A stretch of DNA of 64,000 nucleotides from Halopiger xanaduensis SH-6 (GTDB taxonomy: Archaea > Halobacteriota > Halobacteria > Halobacteriales > Natrialbaceae), in assembly GCF_000217715.1 (NCBI RefSeq), contig NC_015666.1, positions 1,438,270 to 1,502,269 on the forward strand, written 5' to 3'. A program made the position numbers and the translations under genes. This document shows positions 9,037 to 17,404 of the stretch, in pieces. The notes under the pieces are model-generated. The model searched no databases and had not been told where the DNA came from. It saw nothing but the letters and a program-made list of their open reading frames with translations. The first letter of the stretch is position 1, and every line of letters starts with the position of its first letter.

Positions 9037-9669
9037 GTGGGACTGTACGAACGGTACCTCGCCCTCCGAATCCGCCGCCACGAGGCCGCCCCGCCCGAGC
9101 ACGTCGCGCTCGTTATCACCGAGCGCGACCTCCTCGAGGAGGGCGCCTACGAGACGCTCACCGACTTCTTCGAGTGGGCGTTCGCGTACGCCTCCCGGGT
9201 GACCGTCTACGTGAGCGTCCTCGACGCCGACGCCATCCCGACGCTGCGCCGGGAACTCGAGTCGATCGACGGGCCGGCCGGCCGCGAGGTCGCGGTTCGG
9301 GGCCCCGAGGTCGCGGTTCGGGGCCCCGAGGACCGGACGCCGGCGGACGCGCCGATCCAGATCGGGATCGGCCTCGGCGGGAAACACGAGTTCACGAGCG
9401 CCGTGCGGACGCTCGCAGAGAGCGTCGACAACGGGGACCTCGAGCCCGCGGCAATCGACGACGAGCGGGTCGAGGAGCATCTCGTCTTTCCGTCGGAACC
9501 CGACCTCGTGATCAAGACCGGCGCGGAGCGGCTCTCGGATTTCATGATCTGGCAGTCGGTCTACTCCGAACTCTACTTCACCGACATCAACTGGCGGGAC
9601 TTCCGCGAGCGGGACTTCCTGCGGGCGGTGCGGGAGTTCTGTAACCGGTCGCGGCGGTTCGGTCGCTGA
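9037..9669 (+). CDS. Cis-prenyltransferase (UppS) family paralogue lacking the catalytic aspartate
   Basis: This 210-residue protein aligns by eye with undecaprenyl diphosphate synthases. The N-terminal strand HVALVI corresponds to HVAxIMDGN, but the catalytic Asp-Gly-Asn is replaced by TER (residues 28-30). The C-terminal signature is well kept: DLVIKTGAERLSDFMIWQ (156-173) and ELYFTD. The layout resembles non-catalytic subunits of heteromeric cis-prenyltransferases (NgBR/Nus1 type). It also contains a perfect in-frame tandem repeat EVAVRGP (84-90 and 91-97). GTG 9037 is chosen from the TATA spacing and the usual GLYERYLAL start. DUF92 is divergent upstream, and the catalytic paralogue is 0.4 kb away. 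Confidence 0.82.
   Translation: MGLYERYLALRIRRHEAAPPEHVALVITERDLLEEGAYETLTDFFEWAFAYASRVTVYVSVLDADAIPTLRRELESIDGPAGREVAVRGPEVAVRGPEDRTPADAPIQIGIGLGGKHEFTSAVRTLAESVDNGDLEPAAIDDERVEEHLVFPSEPDLVIKTGAERLSDFMIWQSVYSELYFTDINWRDFRERDFLRAVREFCNRSRRFGR
9286..9327 (+). repeat. Perfect 21-bp in-frame tandem duplication
   Basis: Two identical 21-bp copies (9286-9306 and 9307-9327) encode EVAVRGP twice within the UppS-like gene. The absence of any mismatch suggests a recent duplication or an assembly artefact. Confidence 0.9.
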
Positions 9670-9700
9670 GCTCGCCCCTCTACTAGGTTGGCGGCGTCAG

Positions 9701-10015
9701 CTACCAGGCATCTCGGTCGGATCCGGAATCGTCGCGTCCCCAGTCGTCCCAACCAGTCGTCTCTCGCTGTCGATCATCCCCCTGTTCGTCGGTCGCCTCA
9801 TCGATATCGATATCGTCGTAGATGTCGATGTGGTGGACTGCACTGGGCGAGAGCAACCGATCGCCCTCGAGCTCGAGCCACCCGTTCGGGTGGATCAGGA
9901 TCGGTCCCTCGTAGAGGGCATCGTCTTCGTCCGTTCCGTCGTAGATGACGACGTCCTCGTACGCTTGCGTTGCGCGATCCAGTTGCGTCGGCGTGAACAG
10001 TGTCGACGGGTCCAT
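9701..10015 (-). CDS. Conserved acidic small hypothetical protein
   Basis: This 104-residue soluble, very acidic protein starts at ATG 10015 (MDPSTLFTPTQLDRATQAY). The first ~75 residues look folded, with a short beta-rich region around GPILIHPNGWLELEG. The C-terminal ~30 residues are a low-complexity Asp/Glu/Arg/Trp tail. No catalytic or binding motif is evident and no family is recognised. It lies between the two cis-prenyltransferase-family genes, on the same strand as the catalytic one and 67 nt downstream of it, so co-transcription is possible. Confidence 0.7.
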   Translation of the reverse strand: MDPSTLFTPTQLDRATQAYEDVVIYDGTDEDDALYEGPILIHPNGWLELEGDRLLSPSAVHHIDIYDDIDIDEATDEQGDDRQRETTGWDDWGRDDSGSDRDAW

Positions 10016-10082
10016 ACCGAATGTGGTTCGGCGGTTGACAAAATAGTCGGTGTCGGCGTCGGGGTGTATTCCGGTGCCGCCG

Positions 10083-11024
10083 TCAGTCCGCGACCGGCTC
10101 GTTGCCCTCGAGGTCCTCGCCGACGGCGAGTTCGTCGTCCGTCGGCCGCTCGCTCGTCGGCAGGGAGTCGCGGAACCGTTCGACGATCGAGCGGGCTTCG
10201 GTGAGCTCCGCCTCGCTGACCGCGCCGAGCAGGGCCAGCGCCCGCCGGGCTCGAGTCCGTCGCCACGATTCCTTCCGGTGTTCGTAGGTCCGGATCCCGC
10301 GGAGGAAGTCGGCCTTCGAGAACTCCGGCCAGTAGGGCGTACAGAAGAAGACGGCCGCTTCGTTGCCGTTGGCGTGCCACGGCAGGAAGTTCGAGGTCCG
10401 CTCTTCGCCGGCGGGCCGAATGATCAGATCCACGTCGCGAACCGGCCGGTCATACAGCCGCCGTTCGATCGTCTCGACGTCGATCTCGTTCGGCTCGAGC
10501 TCGCCGGCGTCGACGTCGCGGGCGACGCCGCGGGCGGCCTCGAGCAGTCGCGACCGGCCGCCGTAGGCGAGCGCGATGTTGAGGACGAACCGATCGTAGT
10601 CGCGGGTGCGCCGTTCGGCGTAGTCGACGGCGTCTTGCACTCGTTCGGGAAGCATCTCGATTTCGCCGATCGCGCGGATGCTGACCTCGTTCTCGTGGAC
10701 GCGGTCGGCGTCGGCGAACTCCCGCAGCTTTTCGCAGAGGAGATCGAACAGCGCCTCCTTTTGTTCGGCCGGTCGATCGAAGTTCTCCGTCGAGAACGTG
10801 TAGAGCGTCAGTTCCTCGACGCCGATCTCCTGGCACCACTCGAGGACCTGTTCGGTCGTCTCGGCGCCCGCACGGTGGCCCTCGTGGGGCTCGTCGCCGT
10901 TTTGCCGAGCGTATCGTCGATTCCCGTCCTGAATCACCGCGATGTGGGTCGGCGCGCCGGATAGCTCTCTGGTTAGCAGTCGCTCGTAGGCCGCGTCGAC
11001 GCGCTGACGGAGCCACCGCTTCAT
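10083..11024 (-). CDS. uppS: Polyprenyl (undecaprenyl-type) diphosphate synthase, catalytic
   Basis: This 313-residue cis-prenyltransferase condenses isopentenyl diphosphate onto an allylic diphosphate to make the polyprenyl chain of dolichol-type glycan carriers. Visible motifs are HIAVIQDGNRRYA with catalytic D33, LYTFSTENF, ALAYGGR and the C-terminal DLIIRPAGEERTSNF, in which the usual R-T-G-G reads R-P-A-G. The segment after it (PWHANGNEAAVFFC) is diverged from the canonical WQSAYSELYF type that is kept in the neighbouring paralogue. Length is slightly above the family norm because of an acidic C-terminal tail. The start is ATG 11024. Confidence 0.93.
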   Translation of the reverse strand: MKRWLRQRVDAAYERLLTRELSGAPTHIAVIQDGNRRYARQNGDEPHEGHRAGAETTEQVLEWCQEIGVEELTLYTFSTENFDRPAEQKEALFDLLCEKLREFADADRVHENEVSIRAIGEIEMLPERVQDAVDYAERRTRDYDRFVLNIALAYGGRSRLLEAARGVARDVDAGELEPNEIDVETIERRLYDRPVRDVDLIIRPAGEERTSNFLPWHANGNEAAVFFCTPYWPEFSKADFLRGIRTYEHRKESWRRTRARRALALLGAVSEAELTEARSIVERFRDSLPTSERPTDDELAVGEDLEGNEPVAD

Positions 11025-11220
11025 CGGTCGATTTGACGGGGCCGATGACTATGTGTCTTGTGTGTTACTCCACGGCAGGAAACGGGTCCGTACGCTGATA
11101 TCCTGCCGGATGCTACCGCGTCACGTCCGACCGAACCGCTTGAAAAGCCCCGTCAAACGACCCGCTCGCGGCTCGGCGGAATCGTGACGGCTATCCGTCC
11201 GGCGGGTCTCGGTGCGACCA

Positions 11221-11628
11221 ATGGCTGACGCGATCGACGACGACCTCTACCAGCGAACCAAGGCACTGCTCGAGCCCGGCGACATCGAACTGAACGCCGC
11301 CGTCGTCCACACCGACTACGACGGACAGGCGGACGTCCAGATGATGCAGGCGACGATCGACATCGGCGACATCGTCGCCGAACACTCGGGCTACGACCCG
11401 AAGGACTGCTACGTCTACTCGGGCAACGACGATCCGAATTTCTCCTCGAACCAGCACCAGGGGCTGACCTTAGAGGACGAGGAGTTCGTCTGGGAGTGCC
11501 AGCAGCTGCTGCGCGAGGGGAGCTTCGACGTCGTCATCTACTACGAGGCCAGCGCCGACCACGAGGCGATCCTCGAGGACGTCCGCGAACTCGGGTACGA
11601 CGTGACGGGCGTCGAGGGCTCGGAGTAG
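11221..11628 (+). CDS. DUF5778-like conserved haloarchaeal protein
   Basis: This 135-residue acidic soluble protein begins MADAIDDDLYQRTKALLEPG. The N-terminus and overall length match my memory of the haloarchaeal family DUF5778, but I cannot confirm that without a search. It shows no membrane segment. The central part contains an NQHQG stretch and a VVIYYEASADHE segment in an alpha/beta-looking fold. The start at ATG 11221 is chosen over an in-frame codon 9 nt upstream. No function is known to me. It lies downstream of uppS in divergent orientation. Confidence 0.72.
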   Translation: MADAIDDDLYQRTKALLEPGDIELNAAVVHTDYDGQADVQMMQATIDIGDIVAEHSGYDPKDCYVYSGNDDPNFSSNQHQGLTLEDEEFVWECQQLLREGSFDVVIYYEASADHEAILEDVRELGYDVTGVEGSE

Positions 11629-11685
11629 CGACGGAGCGACCGTCTCGCGGTCGCGATCTGTCCTCCTCGAGCGGGTATCCACACC

Positions 11686-11703
11686 GATTACGGGTCCGTA
11701 ATC
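11686..11703. promoter_or_regulatory. Operator-like palindrome upstream of TFB gene
   Basis: The 8-bp arms GATTACGG and CCGTAATC are separated by GT. The palindrome lies about 110 bp before the TFB start. A second short inverted repeat (GTGG-GAAT-CCAC, 11730-11741) follows. Either could be a regulator site; no regulator is known. Confidence 0.35.
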
Positions 11704-11812
11704 AAGTATCGGCAGCCGGTTCTCACGCTGTGGGAATCCACCCGTCGTACATAGGGTTACTCTGGCAAGCGTTGACTAGCAGCGCCGCTCGACGGCCCCT
11801 GCGCACGTACCC

Positions 11813-12811
11813 ATGACTCAACAGATCGCCACTGCGACGGACGGTCGACAGCCGCAGGAAGTAGCGTCCGACGTCTCGGCCGAGGAGACCGAATCGGCCG
11901 AAAGGTCGATCCGAGCAACGTGTCCGGAGTGTAGCGGTCGGATCGTCCACGACGCCGAGCACGGCGAACACGCGTGTGCGGAGTGCGGGCTGGTTCTCGA
12001 TGCGGACGAACTCGACTACGGGCCCGAGTGGCGGGCCGGCGACGACGAGGACGCCGACGAGCGACGGCGGGTCGGCGCGCCGCTGACCGAACGGCGCCAC
12101 GACAAGGGACTCAGCACGACGATCGGCTGGCGTAATCAGGACGCGTACGGCAACGAACTCTCCGCGCGGAAGCGATCGCAGCTCCGGCGCCTCCGGACGT
12201 GGAACGAGCGGTTCACCGCGAAGACCGCCCAGGAGCGGAACCTGAAACACGCCTTCGGCGAACTCGAGCGCATGGCGTCGGCGCTGGACCTGCCGGAGCC
12301 GTGTCGCGAGACCGCCGCCGTGCTCTACCGTCGCGCCGTCGACGAGGAACTGCTGCCCGGGCGCTCGATCGAGGCGATGGCGACCGCCTGCCTCTACGCG
12401 GCGGCCCGCCAGCACGGGACGCCCCGAACGTGGGCCACCTTCGAGTCGGTCAGCCGCGTCGAGATCGGCCGCGTCCAGCGCGCCTATCGCTACCTCTCGC
12501 GGGAACTCGGCCTCGAGATCGCTCCCGCCGACCCCTTGCAGTACCTCGGGCAGTTTGCGTCGGCGCTGTCGATCAGCGACGAGGCCGAACACGTCGCCCG
12601 CGAGATCCTCGAGACGGCCAAGGAGAAGGGGATCCACGTCGGGAAGAGCCCGGCGGGGCTAGCGGCCTCGGCTATCTACGCGGCGGCGCGCCTGACGAAC
12701 GAGCGGGTCACCCAGAAGACGATCGACGAGCAGACCGGCGTCAGCGAGTTCACGATCCGGAACCGGTACCAGGAGTTGCTCGACGCGTACGGTCCGCACG
12801 CCGAGTGCTAG
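11813..12811 (+). CDS. tfb: Transcription initiation factor TFB (TFIIB family)
   Basis: This 332-residue TFB recruits RNA polymerase to TBP-bound promoters. The N-terminal zinc ribbon has C37, C40, C55 and C58. Next comes a conserved B-reader/linker region (about 83-118, ending TTIGWRNQDAYGN), then two cyclin-fold repeats. The second repeat ends with the helix-turn-helix TQKTIDEQTGVSEFTIRNRY used for BRE contact. The first 30 residues are a variable acidic extension. Haloarchaea carry several TFBs, and which paralogue this is cannot be told here. The start is ATG 11813. An operator-like palindrome lies upstream. Confidence 0.95.
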   Translation: MTQQIATATDGRQPQEVASDVSAEETESAERSIRATCPECSGRIVHDAEHGEHACAECGLVLDADELDYGPEWRAGDDEDADERRRVGAPLTERRHDKGLSTTIGWRNQDAYGNELSARKRSQLRRLRTWNERFTAKTAQERNLKHAFGELERMASALDLPEPCRETAAVLYRRAVDEELLPGRSIEAMATACLYAAARQHGTPRTWATFESVSRVEIGRVQRAYRYLSRELGLEIAPADPLQYLGQFASALSISDEAEHVAREILETAKEKGIHVGKSPAGLAASAIYAAARLTNERVTQKTIDEQTGVSEFTIRNRYQELLDAYGPHAEC

Positions 12812-12896
12812 GCAGAGACGCGGTAGTCGCCGGTAACGGGTCCGAATGCGAACACTGAAGGCGACTACCGACCGACGGTCGACAATCCCTCGTTCG

Positions 12897-13556
12897 ATGA
12901 TCCCACTCCTGCACGATTTCACCGACGAAACGGTCCTCGTCGTCGGCGGCGGCCCCGTCGGCGCGCGAAAGGCCCGCCGGTTCGCCCGCGAAGCCGCGGT
13001 CGTCGTGGTCAGCCCCGACTTCGCGGACCGGGAGTTCGGCGGGGCCGAACTGATCCGGGCCGCACCCGACCCCGACGAGATCGGCGGCTGGCTCGAGCGG
13101 GTCGATCCTGCACTCGCCGTCGCGGCGACCGACGACGAGGCCGTCAACGACGCCCTCGAGGCGGCGGCTCGCGACCGCGGCATCCTCGTCAATCGCGCGG
13201 ATCGGGCCGGCGAGCGCGACGCGGGGAGCGTCGTCGTTCCCGCGACCGTCCGCGAAGATCCGGTCGTCGTCTCGATCTCGACCGGCGGGACGGCGCCGGC
13301 GCTGAGCAAGTACCTCCGGCAGGAACTCGAGGAGACGCTGGCCGGCGCCGGCGATATGGCAGAATTATGTAACGAACTGCGGTCGGAGCTCAAATCCCGG
13401 GACGTCGCGCCGACACGGCGCCGCGAGATCGTCACGGATGTCGTCAATTCTCCGGACGTTTGGACAGCTTTACGTAGTGGCGATCCTAATACTCGTCAAG
13501 TGATTGAGGACGTGCTCGGCGACGAACTACCACCGTCCGGAGGTGAGCGTGCGTGA
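12897..13556 (+). CDS. Precorrin-2 dehydrogenase / sirohydrochlorin ferrochelatase-like (Met8/CysG N-terminal type)
   Basis: This 219-residue protein has the Met8/CysG-N Rossmann fold: VLVVGGGPVGARKARRF at residues ~14-30 binds NAD. The later DAGSVVVPATV and STGGTAPALSKYLR segments are typical of the family. It oxidises precorrin-2 to sirohydrochlorin and may insert iron, feeding siroheme or the archaeal alternative heme pathway. The start at ATG 12897 (MIPLLHDF) is chosen because the 17 upstream residues are not family-like. Its stop overlaps the hemA start (GTGA, 13553-13556), so the two are translationally coupled. Confidence 0.9.
   Translation: MIPLLHDFTDETVLVVGGGPVGARKARRFAREAAVVVVSPDFADREFGGAELIRAAPDPDEIGGWLERVDPALAVAATDDEAVNDALEAAARDRGILVNRADRAGERDAGSVVVPATVREDPVVVSISTGGTAPALSKYLRQELEETLAGAGDMAELCNELRSELKSRDVAPTRRREIVTDVVNSPDVWTALRSGDPNTRQVIEDVLGDELPPSGGERA
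13539..13546 (+). promoter_or_regulatory. Shine-Dalgarno sequence of hemA
   Basis: The sequence GGAGGTGA ends 6 nt before the GTG at 13553, inside the 3' end of the upstream gene. It is one of the few clear Shine-Dalgarno sites in the window and fixes the hemA start at a GTG overlapping the upstream stop. Confidence 0.75.
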
Positions 13557-14899
13557 TTCCGTCCGGGGTCGTTGCGGCCGCGCGGGTGACCCACGAGAGC
13601 GGGACCGTCGACCAGCTCGCGGCGGCGAGTCCCGACAGTCAGCGAAGCGCCGTGTCGCAGCTACTCTCCATTCCCGACGTCGAGGAGGCGTACGTCCTCT
13701 CGACGTGTAACCGGGTCGAGGCCTACGTCGTCAGCCCCGACGCCGCGGTCGGCCGGGCCGCGCTCGAGGAGTTCTTCGCGCCGGCCGACGACGACGCCGT
13801 CGTCCACACCGACCACGACGAGAGCCTGCGCCACCTGCTGCGGGTCGCGGCCGGTCTCGAGTCGGTCGTCCTCGGCGAGGACCAGATCATCGGGCAGGTC
13901 CGCGCGGCCTACGAGGACGCCCGCGAGGCCGGCGGTATCGGCTCGATGCTCGAGCCGGCGGTCACGAAGGCGATCCACGTCGGCGAGCGCGCCCGGACGG
14001 AAACGGAGATCAACGAGGGCGTCGTCTCGCTCGGCTCCGCGGCGACGAAACTCGCCGCCGCGGAGATCGGCCTCGAGGGGGCGACCGCGCTGGTCGTCGG
14101 CGCCGGCGAAATGGGCCAACTGGCCGCCCGAAGCCTCGCGGACGCGGGCGTCGACGACCTCGTCGTCGCGAACCGGACCGTCTCCCGCGCCGACCACCTC
14201 GCCGCGGAACTCGACGTCGACGCCGATCTCGAGGCCGTCCCGCTGGAAGCCCTCGAGACGGTCGCGCCCGAGGCCGACGTCGTCGTCGCGGCGACCGGCA
14301 GCGAGGAGCCGGTGCTCGAGCCGCACCACCTCGAGGCCGAAACCGACGGCGGCACCGCAACTGCGACCGACCGCGTCGTCGTCGACCTCGGCCAACCCCG
14401 CGACGTCGATCCGGCCGCCGACGACCTCGCCGCCGTCGCCGTCTACGACTTAGACGACCTCGAGTCGGTCACCCAGGAGACCCGCGAGCAGCGCGCCGAC
14501 GCCGCCCGCAAGGTCGAGGCGATGATCGACCGCGAGTACGAACTGCTGTGCGACCAGTACAAGCGCGCCCGCGCCGACGAGGTCATCGCCGCGATGTACG
14601 AGTCCGCCGAGCGGATGAAAGAGCGCGAACTCGAGACGGCCCTGTCGCGGCTCGACGACGACCTCTCGGCGGCCCAGCGCGAGGTCGTCGAGTCGATGGC
14701 CGACGCTCTGGTCAGCCAGCTGCTCGCGCCGCCGACCAAGAGCCTCCGACAGGCCGCCGCCGAGGACGACTGGAGCACGATCAACACCGCCTTACAGCTG
14801 TTCGACCCCGACTTCGAGGGCGAGGGCTCGACGCCCCCGTCGCTGCTCGCAAACGCCGAACGCTCCGATCTCCGGATCGGAACCGCCGACGACGACTGA
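13553..14899 (+). CDS. hemA: Glutamyl-tRNA reductase
   Basis: This 448-residue enzyme makes glutamate-1-semialdehyde from Glu-tRNA(Glu) with NADPH, the first step of C5 tetrapyrrole synthesis. The catalytic cysteine is in LSTCNRVEAY (C52). VLGEDQIIGQV follows, then the NADPH-binding GAGEMG (183-188), and a C-terminal dimerisation helix region. The GTG start at 13553 is set by the Shine-Dalgarno site and the 4-nt overlap with the Met8-like gene. The C-terminal tail of about 25 residues is an acidic haloarchaeal extension. Together the two genes supply and process the tetrapyrrole precursor. Confidence 0.95.
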   Translation: MIPSGVVAAARVTHESGTVDQLAAASPDSQRSAVSQLLSIPDVEEAYVLSTCNRVEAYVVSPDAAVGRAALEEFFAPADDDAVVHTDHDESLRHLLRVAAGLESVVLGEDQIIGQVRAAYEDAREAGGIGSMLEPAVTKAIHVGERARTETEINEGVVSLGSAATKLAAAEIGLEGATALVVGAGEMGQLAARSLADAGVDDLVVANRTVSRADHLAAELDVDADLEAVPLEALETVAPEADVVVAATGSEEPVLEPHHLEAETDGGTATATDRVVVDLGQPRDVDPAADDLAAVAVYDLDDLESVTQETREQRADAARKVEAMIDREYELLCDQYKRARADEVIAAMYESAERMKERELETALSRLDDDLSAAQREVVESMADALVSQLLAPPTKSLRQAAAEDDWSTINTALQLFDPDFEGEGSTPPSLLANAERSDLRIGTADDD

Positions 14900-15148
14900 C
14901 GCTCACCGCACCGTCGCGTACGGTCCGCGTGATTTGATCCTGCCCCGATCAGTTTCGAGCTCGAGCGGCTCGTCCGTCCCGCCCCGTCGCTGTCCCCTGC
15001 CGAATACTCGCGGACTCGCGCCGTCGCGGCACGGCAGCGACGCCGATCCGATTTGATCGAGATCGCCCTCGAGACACCGTAGACGGGCGAACGGCGCGAA
15101 ATAGCGGACGGCATAACCATTATTTGAGTGGCTTCCGTTCGATCCGCC

Positions 15149-15433
15149 ATGGGCGACTTACTGTCCGACGACGAGATCGAGGCCGGGCTTCCCGACAACT
15201 GGACGCGCGAGGGCGACGAGATCGTTCGCACCTACGAGTTCGACGAGTACCTCCGCGGCGTCAACTTCGCCCAGATGGTCGGCGAAATCGCCGAGTCGCA
15301 GTTCCACCACCCCGAGATCGTCATCCGCTACGAGGAGGTCGAGGTGCGGCTCACCTCCCACGAGGAGGGCGGCATCACCGAGGACGACCTCGAGATGGCG
15401 GAACTGATCGAGTCCGAGCGCAACGCGGAGTAA
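15149..15433 (+). CDS. Pterin-4a-carbinolamine dehydratase family protein
   Basis: This 94-residue protein matches the PCD/DCoH family. It has LLSDDEIEAGLPDNW at the N-terminus and the His-rich core FHHPEI preceded by AEIAESQ-like spacing, which holds the dehydratase histidines. The eukaryotic enzyme dehydrates 4a-hydroxytetrahydrobiopterin; in archaea the pterin substrate is uncertain. ATG 15149 is preferred over the in-frame 15128 because an AT-rich box (ATTATTT, about 15118-15124) sits ~27 nt upstream. The 249 bases upstream contain no other gene that I can see. Confidence 0.88.
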   Translation: MGDLLSDDEIEAGLPDNWTREGDEIVRTYEFDEYLRGVNFAQMVGEIAESQFHHPEIVIRYEEVEVRLTSHEEGGITEDDLEMAELIESERNAE

Positions 15434-15489
15434 GGTTCGGGCCGACGTTCGGCTCGGATACCGCGCTGACTACCCCTTCTCACACGCCG

Positions 15490-15873
15490 ATGGACGGAAA
15501 CTACGTCTTCGCCGTTCAGATCCGCCTCGAGCCCGCTCGCGACGGGGTTAGCGTCGAGTCCTCGAGCGCCGAGACGACCGTCACCGTCTTTCGCGAGGCG
15601 CCGGAGCCGGGCGCCGAAGGCTGGCTGTTCTTCCGGAACACGCTCTGGCGCGGCGAGGTTGCCGACGAGGGGTACGCGTGCCGACTCGCCGAGGAGTGGC
15701 TCGACCAGCCCGTCGAGTCGGTCTCGTTTCGCGAACTGCAGGTCGACGAGCAGTACTTCGACGCGCTGAAGGCCGCAATCGCGGCCGATCTCGAGGCGTT
15801 CAACGCCGATTCCGTCTCGGAGGTGCTTTCGAAGTATCTCGGCTCGAGCGTTCGGGTGACGGATTCGTCCTGA
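15490..15873 (+). CDS. LWR-salt protein
   Basis: This 127-residue acidic protein has the central sequence FFRNTLWRGEVADE, which contains the LWR triplet that names a small family restricted to salt-loving archaea. No catalytic residues or membrane segments stand out, and the function is unknown. The start at ATG 15490 (MDGNYVFAVQIRLEP) gives the domain exactly. It follows the pterin dehydratase gene by 56 nt on the same strand and could share its transcript. Confidence 0.75.
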   Translation: MDGNYVFAVQIRLEPARDGVSVESSSAETTVTVFREAPEPGAEGWLFFRNTLWRGEVADEGYACRLAEEWLDQPVESVSFRELQVDEQYFDALKAAIAADLEAFNADSVSEVLSKYLGSSVRVTDSS

Positions 15874-15962
15874 TTGCTCCCGATCGCTCTCGGTCACTCT
15901 CGATCGCGAGAGGGTCAGGACCGGTACACATTTACTCGAAGATCACGTACTGCTGTGTCCCG

Positions 15963-16592
15963 ATGGTCTCCGAGTACGACTTCTGGTTGCTCGATCTCGA
16001 CGGCACCCTGGTGGACGTCGACTGGTCGTACACCCGCGACGTGTTCGACCGGGTCGGCGACCGGCTGGGCCGGGAGTTCTCCGATCGGGAAGCCGAAATC
16101 CTCTGGAACGGCCTGACCGGCTCGCGGAACCGACAGCTCCGCGAGTGGGGGATCGACCCCGAGGCGTTCTGGGAGGTGTTCCACGACGAGGAGGACCCGA
16201 TGGTCCGGGCCGAACAGACCTACCTCCACGAGGACGCGGAGTTCGTCGGCGATCTCGAGGCGCCGGTCGGGCTCGTCACGCACTGTCAGGAGTTCCTCGC
16301 GGAGCCGGTGCTCGACAACGTCGGCATCCGGGACTGGTTCGACGCGCGGCTGTGCTGTACGGAGGAAACCGGCTGGAAGCCCGATCCCGAACCCGTCCAG
16401 CAGGTTATGCGCGATCTCGGCGTCGCGAACAACGGCCACCGGGGCGTCCTGGCCGGCGACGGAGATTGTGACGTCGGCGCGGCCTGGAACGCCGGCCTCG
16501 ACGCGATCCACGTCGAGCGCCTCGGCCACGACCGGCGCGGGCGGTGCGTCCTCGGAGACTACCGCGTGCAGTCGTTCGACGAACTGTTCTAA
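15963..16592 (+). CDS. HAD superfamily hydrolase
   Basis: This 209-residue phosphatase-type protein has the HAD motif I DLDGTLVD near residue 11, an alpha-helical cap, and later VTHC (motif II), a lysine in GWKPDPEP (motif III) and AGDGDCDVGAA (motif IV). The arrangement resembles the phosphoglycolate-phosphatase/beta-phosphoglucomutase subfamily. The substrate cannot be told. The start is ATG 15963 (MVSEYDFWLLDLDG). It is followed 22 nt later by the end of a convergent regulator gene. Confidence 0.88.
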   Translation: MVSEYDFWLLDLDGTLVDVDWSYTRDVFDRVGDRLGREFSDREAEILWNGLTGSRNRQLREWGIDPEAFWEVFHDEEDPMVRAEQTYLHEDAEFVGDLEAPVGLVTHCQEFLAEPVLDNVGIRDWFDARLCCTEETGWKPDPEPVQQVMRDLGVANNGHRGVLAGDGDCDVGAAWNAGLDAIHVERLGHDRRGRCVLGDYRVQSFDELF

Positions 16593-16614
16593 CGCGCTCG
16601 ATCCCCACCCGCCG

Positions 16615-17289
16615 TCACGAACTGTCGACCAGCGACGCCTCCCCGTTCGACTGGAGCTCCTCGTCGACCAGCGTCTCGTAGGCGCGGCGGAACCGCTCCG
16701 AGAGCGCCTGATGTGAAATCCCCAGTTCGTCGGCCAACTCGGCCATCGAGATGGCGCGCGGAATCTCGAAGTAGCCGTACTCGAGCGCGGCCTCGAGGGC
16801 CTCGCGCTGTTGGGGCGTCAGTCGGCTGCTTGCCTTCGTGTGCTGTGCGACGTCCGTGACGTCGGTGAGCCGCCGGAGGTCGGCGTTGACGCCGCGGTCG
16901 ACGAGCCGATCGTAGGCGTCACAGAGCGTCCCTCGATCGGGGAATCGGACGCGAGCCTGCCACCAGCCGTCGGTGCCCCGCGCCTCGAGCAGCGAGCCCC
17001 CATCTGCGAGCAGCGCATCCCACAGTCGTTCGGGCCCCGCTCCCGCGACGAAGTCCACGTCGAACAGGTGGCGGGCCGACGTCTCGACGAGCGGTTCGTA
17101 CGTCTCGACTTCCGGGTCGGCATCGAACGCCGTCTCGGCACGCGAGCGCCCGACGCCGGCGACCCAGATACTGGGCGGCGTCTGCGAGACGGCCGACTCG
17201 AGTTCGAACGCCGCGTCCGGCGCGCGCTCGAACGCCGCCTCGAGGAGCGTGTCCGAGGCCGGCAGCCGAAGCTCGGCTATGGTAGCCAT
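16615..17289 (-). CDS. Bat-type HTH-10 transcriptional regulator
   Basis: This 224-residue regulator has a C-terminal HTH-10 domain. The element LTPQQREALEAALEYGYFEIP followed by MAELADELGISHQALSERFRR is typical of haloarchaeal bacterio-opsin-activator (Bat) relatives. The N-terminal ~150 residues form the ligand- or signal-responsive domain common in this family. No PAS or GAF domain is obvious. The start at ATG 17289 excludes 26 upstream basic residues. It lies just downstream of a moeA-type gene on the same strand. The regulon is unknown. Confidence 0.85.
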   Translation of the reverse strand: MATIAELRLPASDTLLEAAFERAPDAAFELESAVSQTPPSIWVAGVGRSRAETAFDADPEVETYEPLVETSARHLFDVDFVAGAGPERLWDALLADGGSLLEARGTDGWWQARVRFPDRGTLCDAYDRLVDRGVNADLRRLTDVTDVAQHTKASSRLTPQQREALEAALEYGYFEIPRAISMAELADELGISHQALSERFRRAYETLVDEELQSNGEASLVDSS

Positions 17290-17404
17290 CGAGCGTCGTA
17301 CACCGTCTCGGACTAAAAACCGCTGTTGTGCGGCCGCTGACTGTCGGATTCGTTGATTTGTCGACACTCGATCGGCGTCGATCGACCCCGATCGCCTTAC
17401 TGGA

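Noticed and set aside
14900-15148. Possible tRNA or small RNA gene in the 249-nt gap after hemA
   Set aside because: No cloverleaf, anticodon-arm or T-loop sequence could be found; only promoter-like AT-rich words near the next start.
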